Below are positions 50,694 to 60,100 of a DNA stretch of 64,000 nucleotides, piece after piece; the stretch's first letter is position 1; every line of letters begins with the position of its first letter. The notes beneath the pieces are model-generated. The model was not told where the DNA came from, did no database searches, and was given only the letters and a program-made list of their open reading frames with translations. The stretch comes from Anaerolineales bacterium (GTDB taxonomy: Bacteria > Chloroflexota > Anaerolineae > Aggregatilineales > J027). The stretch is from positions 1,178,001 to 1,242,000 of the forward strand of contig JACKCI010000001.1 in the NCBI GenBank assembly GCA_020634155.1. Direction: 5' to 3'. Made by a program: the position numbers and the translations under genes.

Positions 50694-50988
50694 GCTTTGT
50701 ATTGAAAGTTACCTTTCGGTCTCGCCTTACGGCGGTTAGGTTCACCGCGTCAATGTTAGCGGGTGGTTTTAGATATAAACGACACTGGCTGACTCCCATT
50801 TCGTCCTGTTTAATCGTCTACCCCAGAGTTCGAGGCTGGTGAAGCACCCCGAAGTGCCTATGTATTCACCCGTAACGTAGCCAATCGTTTCTGACGGACT
50901 GAGACTGGTAAGCATTGGTGCCAAGAGTCACCCGCCTTCAGGCGTGGGGATGCTTACAGACCGCCCTAAGAATATTCAACTATGAACG
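50694..50988 (-). ncRNA. Omega-RNA (HEARO-type) of the IscB system
   Basis: This stretch upstream of iscB has no protein but strong RNA features on the minus strand: a closing stem of GTAAGCAT and ATGCTTAC (50950-50957 and 50908-50915), inside it the CACGCC-TGAA-GGCG hairpin, a TTCG-containing hairpin (GGCACTTCGGGGTGC, near 50848-50862), and next to the iscB start two tetraloop hairpins, CGCC-GTAA-GGCG (50723-50734) and ACC-GAAA-GGT (50711-50720). Known omega-RNAs lie in this position, carry the guide at the 5' end and reach to the iscB start. A TATAAT box at 50995-51000 would start it near 50988. Exact ends are inferred. Confidence 0.82.
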
Positions 50989-50994
50989 CGGTTC

Positions 50995-51000
50995 ATTATA
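50995..51000 (-). promoter_or_regulatory. -10 box for the omega-RNA / iscB transcript
   Basis: Consensus TATAAT on the minus strand. The -35 place holds only T/C-rich sequence. A start near 50988 would leave about 30 bases before the first scaffold stem, enough for a guide. Confidence 0.45.
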
Positions 51001-51031
51001 ACCCACCGTAAGCAATGGGGAAAATCACCAC

Positions 51032-51059
51032 TTGCTTCCATTGCATAAATCGCTATGCT
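51032..51059 (+). promoter_or_regulatory. Promoter of the CAP-like secreted protein gene
   Basis: TTGCTT (51032-51037), 16-base spacer, TATGCT (51054-51059). It diverges from the omega-RNA promoter region. Confidence 0.45.
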
Positions 51060-51095
51060 GAAAGTTGGTGGTAATTCAGACGAAGGAGAATGTTA

Positions 51096-52307
51096 ATGAA
51101 ATTGCGAATTTTCACCCTCTGTATGTTATTCGCTTTCCTGATCTCCCCGGCCTATGCCCAAGACGGCGGCACAGACAGCGACCTCAACCAACTCGATGAT
51201 GAAATCTATCTAGAACTCAACACAGCCTTGATTGGTGTGGGTACCCGTCCATTGAGCCGCAATGAAACCCTAGATGCCATCGCTCAACAAATTGCTGATG
51301 AACTCGGTGCAACAGGTACCTATACCTCTGTGCCGCGAGTCTTAGCGGACGAACTTGATTACCCACGTTGGCCGGATAATGGTCAACGAGTCATCAATGA
51401 GGCCATCAATTTAATTGGCACCGCCCCGCCCCCTCAGTTTGCGGCTGTGTGGCAAGACCCTATCGCGGAAATTTTGGCGACAACCTTTTATCGTGAAGTG
51501 GGTATCGGGGTTGCGCCTCGTGTCGCGGTCGAAGGCGGAACGGTACAAAATGTCTATGTGGTGGTTATGGGCGCTCAACCCAATACCTTACCAGTTATTA
51601 TCAATCATGGCGAAGACACCGTTTATAGCCAAGAAGTCAACCTCTATATCCACAATGAACTCTCATTGGCCTATGAAACCGAACCCGACATCATCCAACG
51701 TGCAATCAATATCCGCATTGCCAATAGTGAAGCGGGACTTGAAGACGCGGAATGGATAAGCTGGGATGAGGCCAACTTCGCTATGCCGTGGAAGCTTGAA
51801 GCAGGTGCGGGCGAGAAAACCGTATGGGTCGAGTTTGAGGACGAAAAAGGCACGCGGGTGCGCTCTTCCAGCACAGTGACCCTCGAAGAACCCGCCGTTG
51901 TCCCAACTACTACGCCCATTGATGAGAGCGTAACCCTCAGTCTTACCTATGCCTCTGACACCTTGACCCTCAGCGTCAACACCGATCTACCCACCGTTGA
52001 CCTCAGCAATTTGTATTTTACGTGGCTGGATGACACCCGCGTGTATGAACTGAAGAATGCCAATGACCTCTTTAGCGTCAATCTCCAAAACTTCGATAGC
52101 ACTGCGTGTATCCAAATCCGACTGCTAGGGCTTCCTAAAGTGCCTAATGCAGATTGCGCCACCCTCTACTTGGAGGCCAGTGAATTTGCCGAACTCAGTC
52201 AGGTTTTCTGGAGTGATGGATTTGGGCAATTCAGCGTCCTCGATGGTTTACGCTTCCTTGGTGCATGTAACACCACCATCAACTCCTGTGAAATACGTCT
52301 CCACTAG
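51096..52307 (+). CDS. Secreted CAP-domain-like protein
   Basis: A signal peptide (about 20 residues, ending SPAYA before QDGGTDSD) leads to a domain of about 150 residues that resembles the CAP/SCP family: LNTALIGVGTRPLSRNETLDAIAQQIADELG, ATTFYREVGIGVA and YVVVMGAQ. The usual active-site His pair of CAP proteins is not clear, so it may be a divergent member. The following 250 residues form beta-rich domains (TVWVEFEDEKGTRVRSSSTV and similar). The start at ATG 51096 has AAGGAG seven bases upstream; ATG 51090 is too close. Exported; function unknown. Confidence 0.72.
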   Translation: MKLRIFTLCMLFAFLISPAYAQDGGTDSDLNQLDDEIYLELNTALIGVGTRPLSRNETLDAIAQQIADELGATGTYTSVPRVLADELDYPRWPDNGQRVINEAINLIGTAPPPQFAAVWQDPIAEILATTFYREVGIGVAPRVAVEGGTVQNVYVVVMGAQPNTLPVIINHGEDTVYSQEVNLYIHNELSLAYETEPDIIQRAINIRIANSEAGLEDAEWISWDEANFAMPWKLEAGAGEKTVWVEFEDEKGTRVRSSSTVTLEEPAVVPTTTPIDESVTLSLTYASDTLTLSVNTDLPTVDLSNLYFTWLDDTRVYELKNANDLFSVNLQNFDSTACIQIRLLGLPKVPNADCATLYLEASEFAELSQVFWSDGFGQFSVLDGLRFLGACNTTINSCEIRLH

Positions 52308-52308
52308 C

Positions 52309-52342
52309 AAAAAAATACACCCCCTCGCAGTTGAGGGGGTGT
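52309..52342 (-). terminator. Terminator for the peptidase gene, possibly bidirectional
   Basis: ACACCCCCTC (52317-52326) pairs perfectly with GAGGGGGTGT (52333-52342). On the minus strand a T7 run (A-run at 52309-52315) follows the stem, so it serves the minus-strand peptidase gene; the plus-strand gene ends just before it and may share the hairpin. Confidence 0.85.
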
Positions 52343-52353
52343 GGACTTCTCGT

Positions 52354-53679
52354 TTATTGACCAAAAGGCGTTGGGCTGGGTAGAAACTGATAAGCAGGAG
52401 TCGGCATCACATATACTTCTGTGGTAAGGCCTAGATACGTCCGCCAATCGCCCTCAAGAGCCGCAAGGTCTTTGCCCGTAACCTGAATGAGCGCATCATC
52501 CATTGTGAAGTTGCTACCAATTAAATCCTGCCATGTGCCGATGGCCTCCATGCCATACGCGCCATAAATATAATTGATGAATGAGGCACCCATCCAATAA
52601 GCCAGCGCATTGCAGCCATTAGGAGTAAAGCCACCTGTGCTAGGACCGTAGCCTTGCAGAGTTGGCAAATCAGCATCGGCAGGGCGGTCACGCAGGCCCT
52701 CTTGGCGACCTCGTGTGGGATTGGTTGAGAACCACGTTGCGCCGCCTTCGATAAACCATGTTGGGCCGTTGATATTGTTTTCAAACTGATAGAGATGAGC
52801 TACTTCATGGGTAATGGTGGTTGTGGTGGATTCATAAAGCCATTGTAGGGTTTGCTCCGTTGCGGGCGGATAGGCTGGACAGCTAAAGGTCACACCCACG
52901 GTTCCAAGGCGTTGCACCGTCATCCCCAATTGGTTGCTGGTGAAGCCGGCACGTCGTGAAGCACCAGATGTCCCACCCCCCGCAAATTCGGCAAAGCTGG
53001 CGAGGTCGGGAAAAAGGACAGCAACCGGGGTATAGCTCAACGGTTTACCAAAGCCCTGCACGTAGCGCTCATGAACAGCAACCATTCCCTGCATGGCGAC
53101 GGTTGCAATTTCAGCATCGGCCCCAAACCAATACAGTTTCAAGAGGGGTGTTTCTGCTTTGAACCAGACACGGGTTGGGTCACTATAGACAAAGTGATGG
53201 GGGGTTGATTCGACTGTGACTCCTTGGGCATCGGTAATCCGCCAGAAAAAGTCAAATTCCTGCCAAGGGGGTTGACCCGGTTGCTCATACAAGAGGGCTT
53301 GCCATTGATTGGTAATGGATGTCGGTTGAGCAATGGCCCGCGTGCCCGAATTATGCGGGTAGCGCACAATCAAGCTGACATTGGTGATTGGCTCGGTTGC
53401 CTCAACCGTCATAAGGAAGGTCGCCCCATTGGGATAGTCAGAGCGAGCTTGGGTTTCACCAATTTGAAAAGCGCCAATCCGCTCGGCAGGATAGGCCAAG
53501 GTTTCGAGGCTACCACCCACCGAGACAATATCAAAGTCAATTGCGCCTACCGCGTTGAGGGTCGGGGTGGCAAAGTCAGCCCCGTATTGTGTCAATGGAT
53601 TAGCCGCGATGGGTAACACCACCACTAACATCAAGCTCAATAGCAAGCTAACACTGAGAAATGCCAGTTTAATTTTCAT
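52354..53679 (-). CDS. Exported gluzincin-like metallopeptidase (peptidase MA-like)
   Basis: A signal peptide (MKIKLAFLSVSLLLSL, cleavage near PIAA) is followed by an FN3-like domain (about 75-155) and a peptidase domain with the zinc motif TITHEVAHLYQF (HExxH) and, 19 residues later, WFIEGGATWF supplying the third ligand Glu. This is the peptidase MA (gluzincin-like) layout. A Pro-rich end closes it. It probably degrades protein outside the cell. ATG 53679 has AAGGAG upstream. Confidence 0.85.
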   Translation of the reverse strand: MKIKLAFLSVSLLLSLMLVVVLPIAANPLTQYGADFATPTLNAVGAIDFDIVSVGGSLETLAYPAERIGAFQIGETQARSDYPNGATFLMTVEATEPITNVSLIVRYPHNSGTRAIAQPTSITNQWQALLYEQPGQPPWQEFDFFWRITDAQGVTVESTPHHFVYSDPTRVWFKAETPLLKLYWFGADAEIATVAMQGMVAVHERYVQGFGKPLSYTPVAVLFPDLASFAEFAGGGTSGASRRAGFTSNQLGMTVQRLGTVGVTFSCPAYPPATEQTLQWLYESTTTTITHEVAHLYQFENNINGPTWFIEGGATWFSTNPTRGRQEGLRDRPADADLPTLQGYGPSTGGFTPNGCNALAYWMGASFINYIYGAYGMEAIGTWQDLIGSNFTMDDALIQVTGKDLAALEGDWRTYLGLTTEVYVMPTPAYQFLPSPTPFGQ

Positions 53680-53704
53680 ATTGCACTCCTTATGGATTGG
53701 CAAA

Positions 53705-53732
53705 TAAAAAGCAGACCATTTTGTGGCCTGCT
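53705..53732 (-). terminator. Intrinsic terminator after rpmJ
   Basis: On the minus strand AGCAGGCCA pairs with TGGTCTGCT (one wobble pair) around a five-base loop and is followed by TTTTATTT. It lies between rpmJ and the peptidase gene. Confidence 0.85.
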
Positions 53733-53772
53733 CTTTATGTCTTGGTGATTGCATCTAAGCAACAACGGCCCA

Positions 53773-53889
53773 CTAGCCCTGACGTTGCTTGTGCTTGGGA
53801 TTCTTCGGGCAAATAACGTAAAGGGTACCTTTGCGGCGCACGTATTTGCAGCTTGAACACATTTTTCGCACAGAAGCACGAACCTTCAT
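53773..53889 (-). CDS. rpmJ: 50S ribosomal protein L36
   Basis: A 38-residue frame beginning MKVRASVRKMCSSCKYVRRK and ending PKNPKHKQRQG matches L36 throughout, including the zinc ligands Cys11, Cys14, Cys27 and His33. L36 is the smallest large-subunit protein. It normally lies between infA and rpsM in the alpha operon; here it stands alone with its own terminator. All four zinc ligands are present, so it is the zinc-dependent form. A weak purine-rich stretch precedes the ATG. Confidence 0.96.
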   Translation of the reverse strand: MKVRASVRKMCSSCKYVRRKGTLYVICPKNPKHKQRQG

Positions 53890-54024
53890 AACGCCCTGCT
53901 ACCTTTCTCTTTATAGTCCATAGGCATCGCCACTATCATATCGCCATGCCCACAAATAACTGGTTGATTGTAACAAAACGCCATTTGATAATCAACGATT
54001 GATTAGCAGTCATGCAAAATCGGC

Positions 54025-55152
54025 TCAGGCAATGACTATCGCAATATCCGCTGCCTGCAACACCAAATCATAGGCGGGCGGAGAAATAAACTCCCCATTG
54101 CGCTTGACGCTGACAATCACCAGCTTCTCAGATTGGTGAATTTGGCTAACCGTTTGTCCAACCCAGTGCGTCCGTTCTGCAACCGCCACCTGCAAGAACA
54201 TCCCGCGTGTATTGCCGCCTTCACTTGTTCGTGAATACCACCAGTTGCCAATTTCAGGGTGCAGGATATGGGACGCCATCTCCATACCTCCGGTGATGCT
54301 GGGTATCCGCACAAAATCAGCCCCTGCCAGATACAGCTTCCGCATGTTACGGGGGTCATTGGCGCGGGTCATGATATGTAAGGTGTCGTTATTCGCTCGT
54401 TTGGCAAGATTCCGTGCCCCAATCACAATTGATAGGTTGTCTCGGTCATCAGGAAGTGCGGCAATCAACCCCACTGCGCGGTCAATGCCAGCCCGAATCA
54501 ACACCGCATCATCTGTTGGCTCCGCTAAAAAGTAAGGGACATTGAGCATTTCACTCAACTCAGGCAAAGACATGCTTTCAAATTCACTTAAATCGGCTTC
54601 GTGAAAATCAACCAAGGTCTTTAGCTTTTGCTGCAAATAGTCAGGGTGTGAATAGAGCAGCGTTGTCTTGAGAGCCTCCTCGTTGTTGTCAATTACAATA
54701 TAGAGAGCCTTTTGGAGATAAAATTCCTCCGCGATACGTGTACCCAGCAAATCAGCCCCGCACAAGATATAGTGACGGTTGTACCCTTTGATTCGATTCA
54801 TCAAGCGCTTCCTAAAACGGCGTTCAACATTACGGTCGCGGCTCTCAATGGTATAGGCCGCTAAGGTTGTAATGGTATAGCCGCCAATGGTGATGGCAAA
54901 CAACGTGAAGAAAATCGCAAACAGACGTCCTGTCCGTGACTGCGGTGTAAAATCACCATAGCCAACGGTGGTGATGGTGATAATCGTGGCATAGAGAGCA
55001 TCCAGCAAAGCCCATCCCTCAATCAGCGAATAGGCTATCGTTCCCGTTAACGCCAAGGCAATCAGGGCACCCACAATCTGGCCTAACTCTGAGCGCAGAT
55101 GGCGCTGCCGCAATTGTTGAAGGCGGCTATAGAACTCAAAGAAAATGGTCAT
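54025..55152 (-). CDS. Two-helix potassium channel with RCK (TrkA-N) domain
   Basis: Two membrane helices (about 25-46 and 76-98) flank a pore loop with the selectivity filter ITTVGYGD (62-67). The cytosolic part begins with a TrkA-N/RCK domain (YILCGADLLGTRIAEEF, a GxGxxG variant with Ala-Asp, so NAD binding may be altered), and a TrkA-C-like domain (about 285-375) follows. Family knowledge: such channels gate on Ca2+, nucleotides or membrane voltage, and pass K+. The protein is a single-subunit tetramer former. It is 27 bases from the carbonic anhydrase gene on the same strand. Confidence 0.92.
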   Translation of the reverse strand: MTIFFEFYSRLQQLRQRHLRSELGQIVGALIALALTGTIAYSLIEGWALLDALYATIITITTVGYGDFTPQSRTGRLFAIFFTLFAITIGGYTITTLAAYTIESRDRNVERRFRKRLMNRIKGYNRHYILCGADLLGTRIAEEFYLQKALYIVIDNNEEALKTTLLYSHPDYLQQKLKTLVDFHEADLSEFESMSLPELSEMLNVPYFLAEPTDDAVLIRAGIDRAVGLIAALPDDRDNLSIVIGARNLAKRANNDTLHIMTRANDPRNMRKLYLAGADFVRIPSITGGMEMASHILHPEIGNWWYSRTSEGGNTRGMFLQVAVAERTHWVGQTVSQIHQSEKLVIVSVKRNGEFISPPAYDLVLQAADIAIVIA

Positions 55153-55179
55153 GGAGTTCTACCACTGGCCTCGCTCACC

Positions 55180-56517
55180 CTAGGCTTTCCGCTGTAAACT
55201 CTGCAAAATATCGGCAAAATCTTTCTGTACCTGCTGCTGCCAATCCCCTGTTGAGGAGCCATTGGATGGTGCTTGGCTTAGTAGATTTCGTAATTTACTA
55301 CGGGCATCGCCGTTGCTCAGTTCAATGGAAATCTCGCGCAGGGTTTGACGTACCAACGGCACATTAAATTCCTTCAGGACTTCTGCAACAGCCGCCCATT
55401 CTGCGGGCGTGGTTAGCTGGTTGAGCCGTCGGCGCAGGCGATTGCGCTGTAGAGGCGAGCTAATGGCCTCAAACATGGTGCGAAATTCATCTTTGACAGG
55501 CGATGATGACGGTGTGGCCTTGGGCGATGGCGGCTCAGTCGCTTGTTCTGCGGCGCTCACGACCTCATTAGTGTACACGCGCTGTACAGGTTCGGCATGG
55601 GGTACCTGTACAGGTGATGGAGCTACATTCGGTATGGGCTGGGGTTGCGAGGAAGCAGTTGAGGCGGGCGGGGTAATTGGGCGTGCAACAGGCGGCGGTG
55701 GTGGCGTGAAGGTTGGCGGGGCCGATGGGATGGCTGGTGCTGGGGGCGTGACAGGCCGTGGAACCTCAACCAGTTGGGGGGGCGTAATCGGTTCAGATGT
55801 AGGAATGGCTGAAGGCGGTGGTGGTGGTGTTGCGGGTCGTGCTGATGCGGCTATGGGAGGCTGGGGCTGTGGGGTGGCTGGCGCGGGGGTTTCCGAGTCA
55901 ACAGTATCCAGTTGGACATAGTTAAATTCGCGCTTTGGCTCATCATAGATATATAAACGCCCGGTGTTCATATCAAAATACCAGCCATGAAGGGAAATTT
56001 CTTTGGTGGCCTCTCGTTTTTTCACGATGGGGATCTCACGCAAGGCTTGGAGGTTTCGTTGAATAAGGGCTTCCAAAAGGGCTTTTTGGAATCCACCGGG
56101 GTCTTTAAGACGGTCAAACTGGGTAATTGCTTGGGAGCGTGCATAATCAGCCATTGACACCAAACGTGATAAGCCGGATAGCTCAAAGCCGCTGACTCCC
56201 TCGCCTACTTGATGCAAAAAAGCGCAATCTGTATGCCCACAAACCACAATATGCTTAAGAGATGGCGTTGATAGAGCCAGTTCAATGGTACCCATTACGA
56301 CAACATCGCCTAGCCCTTGGGCGGGCACCATTCCACCCGGCACCCGTAGGACATACATTTCGCCGGGAGAAACGCCCATCATGGCTTCAGGGTCAAGGCG
56401 GCTATCCACACAAGTGATATACAACAGACGCGGTTGTGCGCCGGGTTGAAGTTGCTGTTCATAGAGGTCAAAAAAGGCTTTAAAGTCAGCCGCGACACGC
56501 CGTGCCAGTTTATCCAT
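55180..56517 (-). CDS. Beta-carbonic anhydrase with proline-rich and helical C-terminal extension
   Basis: Residues 1-195 are a beta-class carbonic anhydrase: zinc ligands Cys36 (CVDSR), His95 and Cys98 (VVCGHTDC), with the Asp38-Arg40 dyad. Residues about 205-320 are a Pro/Ala-rich linker (PPPPSAIPTSEP and the like), and the last 100 are helical with basic segments (RNRLRRRLNQL, VRQTLREISIEL). It hydrates CO2 to bicarbonate. The extension is not part of usual beta-CAs of about 200 residues, and its role is unknown; it may attach the enzyme to a partner or compartment. No shell or RuBisCO genes are near. Confidence 0.9.
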   Translation of the reverse strand: MDKLARRVAADFKAFFDLYEQQLQPGAQPRLLYITCVDSRLDPEAMMGVSPGEMYVLRVPGGMVPAQGLGDVVVMGTIELALSTPSLKHIVVCGHTDCAFLHQVGEGVSGFELSGLSRLVSMADYARSQAITQFDRLKDPGGFQKALLEALIQRNLQALREIPIVKKREATKEISLHGWYFDMNTGRLYIYDEPKREFNYVQLDTVDSETPAPATPQPQPPIAASARPATPPPPPSAIPTSEPITPPQLVEVPRPVTPPAPAIPSAPPTFTPPPPPVARPITPPASTASSQPQPIPNVAPSPVQVPHAEPVQRVYTNEVVSAAEQATEPPSPKATPSSSPVKDEFRTMFEAISSPLQRNRLRRRLNQLTTPAEWAAVAEVLKEFNVPLVRQTLREISIELSNGDARSKLRNLLSQAPSNGSSTGDWQQQVQKDFADILQSLQRKA

Positions 56518-56537
56518 TGCTTAGTTAATCCTCAACT

Positions 56538-56566
56538 TGTTTGGTGACACCTCTTTCAAATATACT
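56538..56566 (+). promoter_or_regulatory. Promoter of a possibly leaderless lipoprotein mRNA
   Basis: TTGTTT (56538-56543), 17-base spacer, TATACT (56561-56566). The start codon at 56574 lies only seven bases after the -10 box and has no ribosome site, so the transcript may begin at the ATG itself. Confidence 0.4.
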
Positions 56567-56573
56567 ACACTGC

Positions 56574-57023
56574 ATGGATAAGCTAAACCGTATTCTCATT
56601 TTATTGCTTCTTTTATGTGGGGGTCTTGTGGCCTGCAAGCAAGAAGACCCTACCCCAATCGTCCCCAAAGGCGATGCCGCCCAAACTGCCCGCGAGTTCA
56701 TGAGTGCTTTATATGGAGGGAATGCAGCAAGTTGCCGTGAATTGAGTAGCCTAGAGAACCGCGACCAAGTGGTGGCGCTCTGTCAAGCGAGCCAAGAGGC
56801 GGGAGCCAGCATTACCCTTGATGAAGCGACATTTGTGGTGGTCTATCAACGCGGTATACTCGCCACTGTCGAAATGCGGGGGCGTTGGTCAATCAAGGCC
56901 TTTCGTGACGATGGGCAAGTTGCCATCGAAACCCATGACACGTTACTAGAACCGCCTGTTGAACTGTATCTGATTTATCAAGACAACAAATGGCGTTTCG
57001 ACTACTTTGGGGGTACCGAATGA
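56574..57023 (+). CDS. Small lipoprotein, NTF2/DUF4878-like
   Basis: A lipoprotein signal (ILLLLLLCGGLVAC) places the lipid-anchored Cys at about residue 20. The mature 130 residues (AAQTAREFMSALYGGNAASCRELS, GRWSIKAFRDDGQVAIETHD, LYLIYQDNKWRFDYFGG) have the order of the small cone-shaped NTF2-like domains (DUF4878 type) that are common on lipoproteins. Function unknown. ATG 56574 is chosen since the upstream frame would give an internal signal peptide. Confidence 0.78.
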   Translation: MDKLNRILILLLLLCGGLVACKQEDPTPIVPKGDAAQTAREFMSALYGGNAASCRELSSLENRDQVVALCQASQEAGASITLDEATFVVVYQRGILATVEMRGRWSIKAFRDDGQVAIETHDTLLEPPVELYLIYQDNKWRFDYFGGTE

Positions 57024-57111
57024 GTATTTGCGATTTTGGGGTATCCTGCACTAAACTTAACTATGGTTGTAGATAGAATTAAAACGCTACAAGGTAAAGG
57101 GCACCGATCTA

Positions 57112-60100
57112 ATGACAAAAAACCAAAGAAAAGTACGAGTCTCCTTTATTTTGGTGAGCCTGATCTTGTTCACATTATTCGGTTCGCAATCGGTGGCCTA
57201 TGGCGCGACCATCACCGTCTCTACTACAAGTGACGTAGTAGCAGATGATGGACAATGCTCCTTGCGTGAGGCTATCATTGCTGCCAATACGAACTCGCCT
57301 TCTGGCTCATCATCGGGTGAATGCGTGGCTGGTACGCTTGGCACAGACACGATTGTGCTGGCAAACGCCACTTACACCCTTACGGGGGCCGCTGGTGAAG
57401 ACAACAGTCTCACAGGCGACCTAGATATTTTGCCATCCGCGGGGCCAGTTGAAATTGAAGGCGTCACTGGCGGAACCACGACCATCAACGCGAATTTCAA
57501 TGACCGTGTACTCCATATCATTGGTGCTACGGTCGAACTTCGCAATGTGACCATTGACAATGGTCTGGTGGCGGGCAACGGCGGTGGTATATATAACGAA
57601 GCAGGCAGCCTTACCCTCAACACCAGCACCGTAACGGGCAACACCGCTAGTGGTGACGGGGGTGGTATTTATAACCGCTTTGGGACAACCAACGTGGTCA
57701 ACAGCACCGTCTCCAGCAATACAGCGACCAACAACGGCGGTGGTATTTACAGTGTTTATTCTGATCAAAATGATCAACTCAATATCTCCTTAAGCACCAT
57801 CAGCGGCAATAACGCAGGCAACCATGGTGGGGGTATTTACACCCAAGACGATGGGGGCTTGTTTGTTGCCGACAGTACCATTACAGGCAACCATGCCCCA
57901 GCAGGTCGTGGTGGTGGTATCTATAGTGTCAATAATGTTGTAGGGGCCGCCCCTACCTACTCGATCAACACCAGCCTCATTACAGGCAATGATGCTCAAA
58001 ATGGTGCGGGTCTGTACCTGCAAAACATCACAAATGCCGTCATTAACGGCTCCAATGTAGCAAGTAACATAGCGTCGCTGGGCGGCGGTGGTATTTATAA
58101 CCGCACCCAAGCCAGCAACGCCAACACAACCCTGACCCTGATTGACACCACCATCAACGGTAACACCGCCAACAGCGGCAACGGTGGTGGGTTGCTCAAC
58201 ATTGTCGAGGGAGCCAGTTCAAGCGGGAACGTGAACGTTACCACCAGCACAATTTCACAAAATAGCGCCTCCACTGGTGGTGGCGGTATCTATAACACGA
58301 GTAATGCGACGAGTAGTGTGGCTGTTGTGGTCATCAACTCCAGCACCATTTCAACCAATGGTTCAGGAACAGGTGGCGGTCTTCAAACGGTGAACACCAG
58401 TGGTGGCTCCACCCTTGTGACCATCAACTCCAGCACCATTGCGAATAACAGTGCCTCCACTAGCGGTGATGGTATCCGTAGTGGCAACAACTCGACCATT
58501 ACCGTCACCAACACAATTTTGCATAATCCCGGCGGCGGCAACGTCAACTGCGAAATTGCAGGCACTGGGGTTATCACATCCGGTGATTTCAACATTGACA
58601 GCGACGGGAGTTGCGCCTTTATTGGGGCCGATGACCAAGTAGTTGACCCCTTGCTTGGGCCGCTTGGTGCTGTTCTCGGTCAACCAACCGCAACCCACAA
58701 CCCCGCGAACAATAGCCCCGCTATTGATAACGGTGATTGTACCGTTGAAACGGCTGACCAACGCGGCTATCCGCGTCCCGTTGACCTCAACGATGTCATC
58801 TATCCTGACACCCCTGACAATGACGGAGATAGCTGCGACATCGGTGCCGTCGAACTTCAAGACACCACCCAAGCGCTCGTCAGTGGACGGGCATGGGTCG
58901 ATATTGATGGTGATGGTATTCAAGATGTGGGTGAACCGGGGCTTTCAGGCGTAGCCGTTGAACTCCACGATGCGGGGGCGGTACTCGTTGATAGCACCGT
59001 GACCGATGGGTCAGGCAACTACGAATTTACCATCACAACGGTACCTGCCCAATACTTCCTGCAATTCACCGCACCGGCTGGTTATGTCTTTACCCTCAAG
59101 GATGTGCCAACCACAACTGATGACCGTGACAGCGATGTGAACCCCACTGCCCCAGCCCTTGGCGCAACGGGTCTTTTCCTTGTTACAGGTGGTACTGTAC
59201 AAAACTTCTGGGATGCAGGCCTTTATCAACCTGCGCGGATTGGAAACTTTGCATGGAACGATTCCAACGGCAACGGCCTCCAAGACGGCGGTGAAGTTGG
59301 CTTACAAGGGGTACAAGTGACCCTTTATTGGGCAGGCCCCGATAACGTTTTTGGCACAGGTGACGATGCAAATTATGTGGCGGCAACCAACGCTGGTGGT
59401 AACTATAGTTTCCCCAACGCTGCACCGGGTCGTTACTATGTAGACTTTGATTTAACGCCATTGGTTCTTCCTTATGTCTTCACTTTTGAGGATGTTGGTG
59501 CCAATGACAACCTTGATAGCGATGCTGACCCCGCCAACGGGGAGACCAATGTCATCACGGTTACATCCGGCCAGACGCGCAATGACCTCGATGCTGGGGC
59601 TTTCTTGTCATCCTCAGTCGGTGATTTCGTATGGGATGACCTCAATGGCAACGGTGTCCAAGAAGTTGGCGAACCCGGCCTTGCAGGTGTCACGGTCAAT
59701 TTGACTGGCCCCGGCGCGGATGGTATCGCGGGCAATGGCGATGATTTCAGCGCCAGCGATGTCACTGATGGCAGCGGCAACTATGGTTTTGCCAACGTTC
59801 CGCCCGGTAGCTACCAAGTCGAGTTTGTACCCTTACCAAGCTACACCATCACGGTGCAAGACGCTACGACCGATGACCTTGACAGTGACCCCGACCCAGT
59901 AACGGGCCTCACACCCCTCTTTGTTCTCGACGAAAATACAGACATTGAAGACATTGACGCTGGTATGTTCCTTGGTGGAACCCTTGGCGACCGAGTGTTC
60001 AATGACCTTGACGGCGATGGTATCCGCGTGGCAGGTGAGCCGGGTGTGGGTAATGTCACCATCAACTTGGTTGGTGCTGGACCCGACAACACCTTCGGTA

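Noticed and set aside
57036..57233. 65-codon frame before the giant surface protein
   Set aside because: Overlaps the signal peptide of the giant protein in another frame and has no ribosome site.
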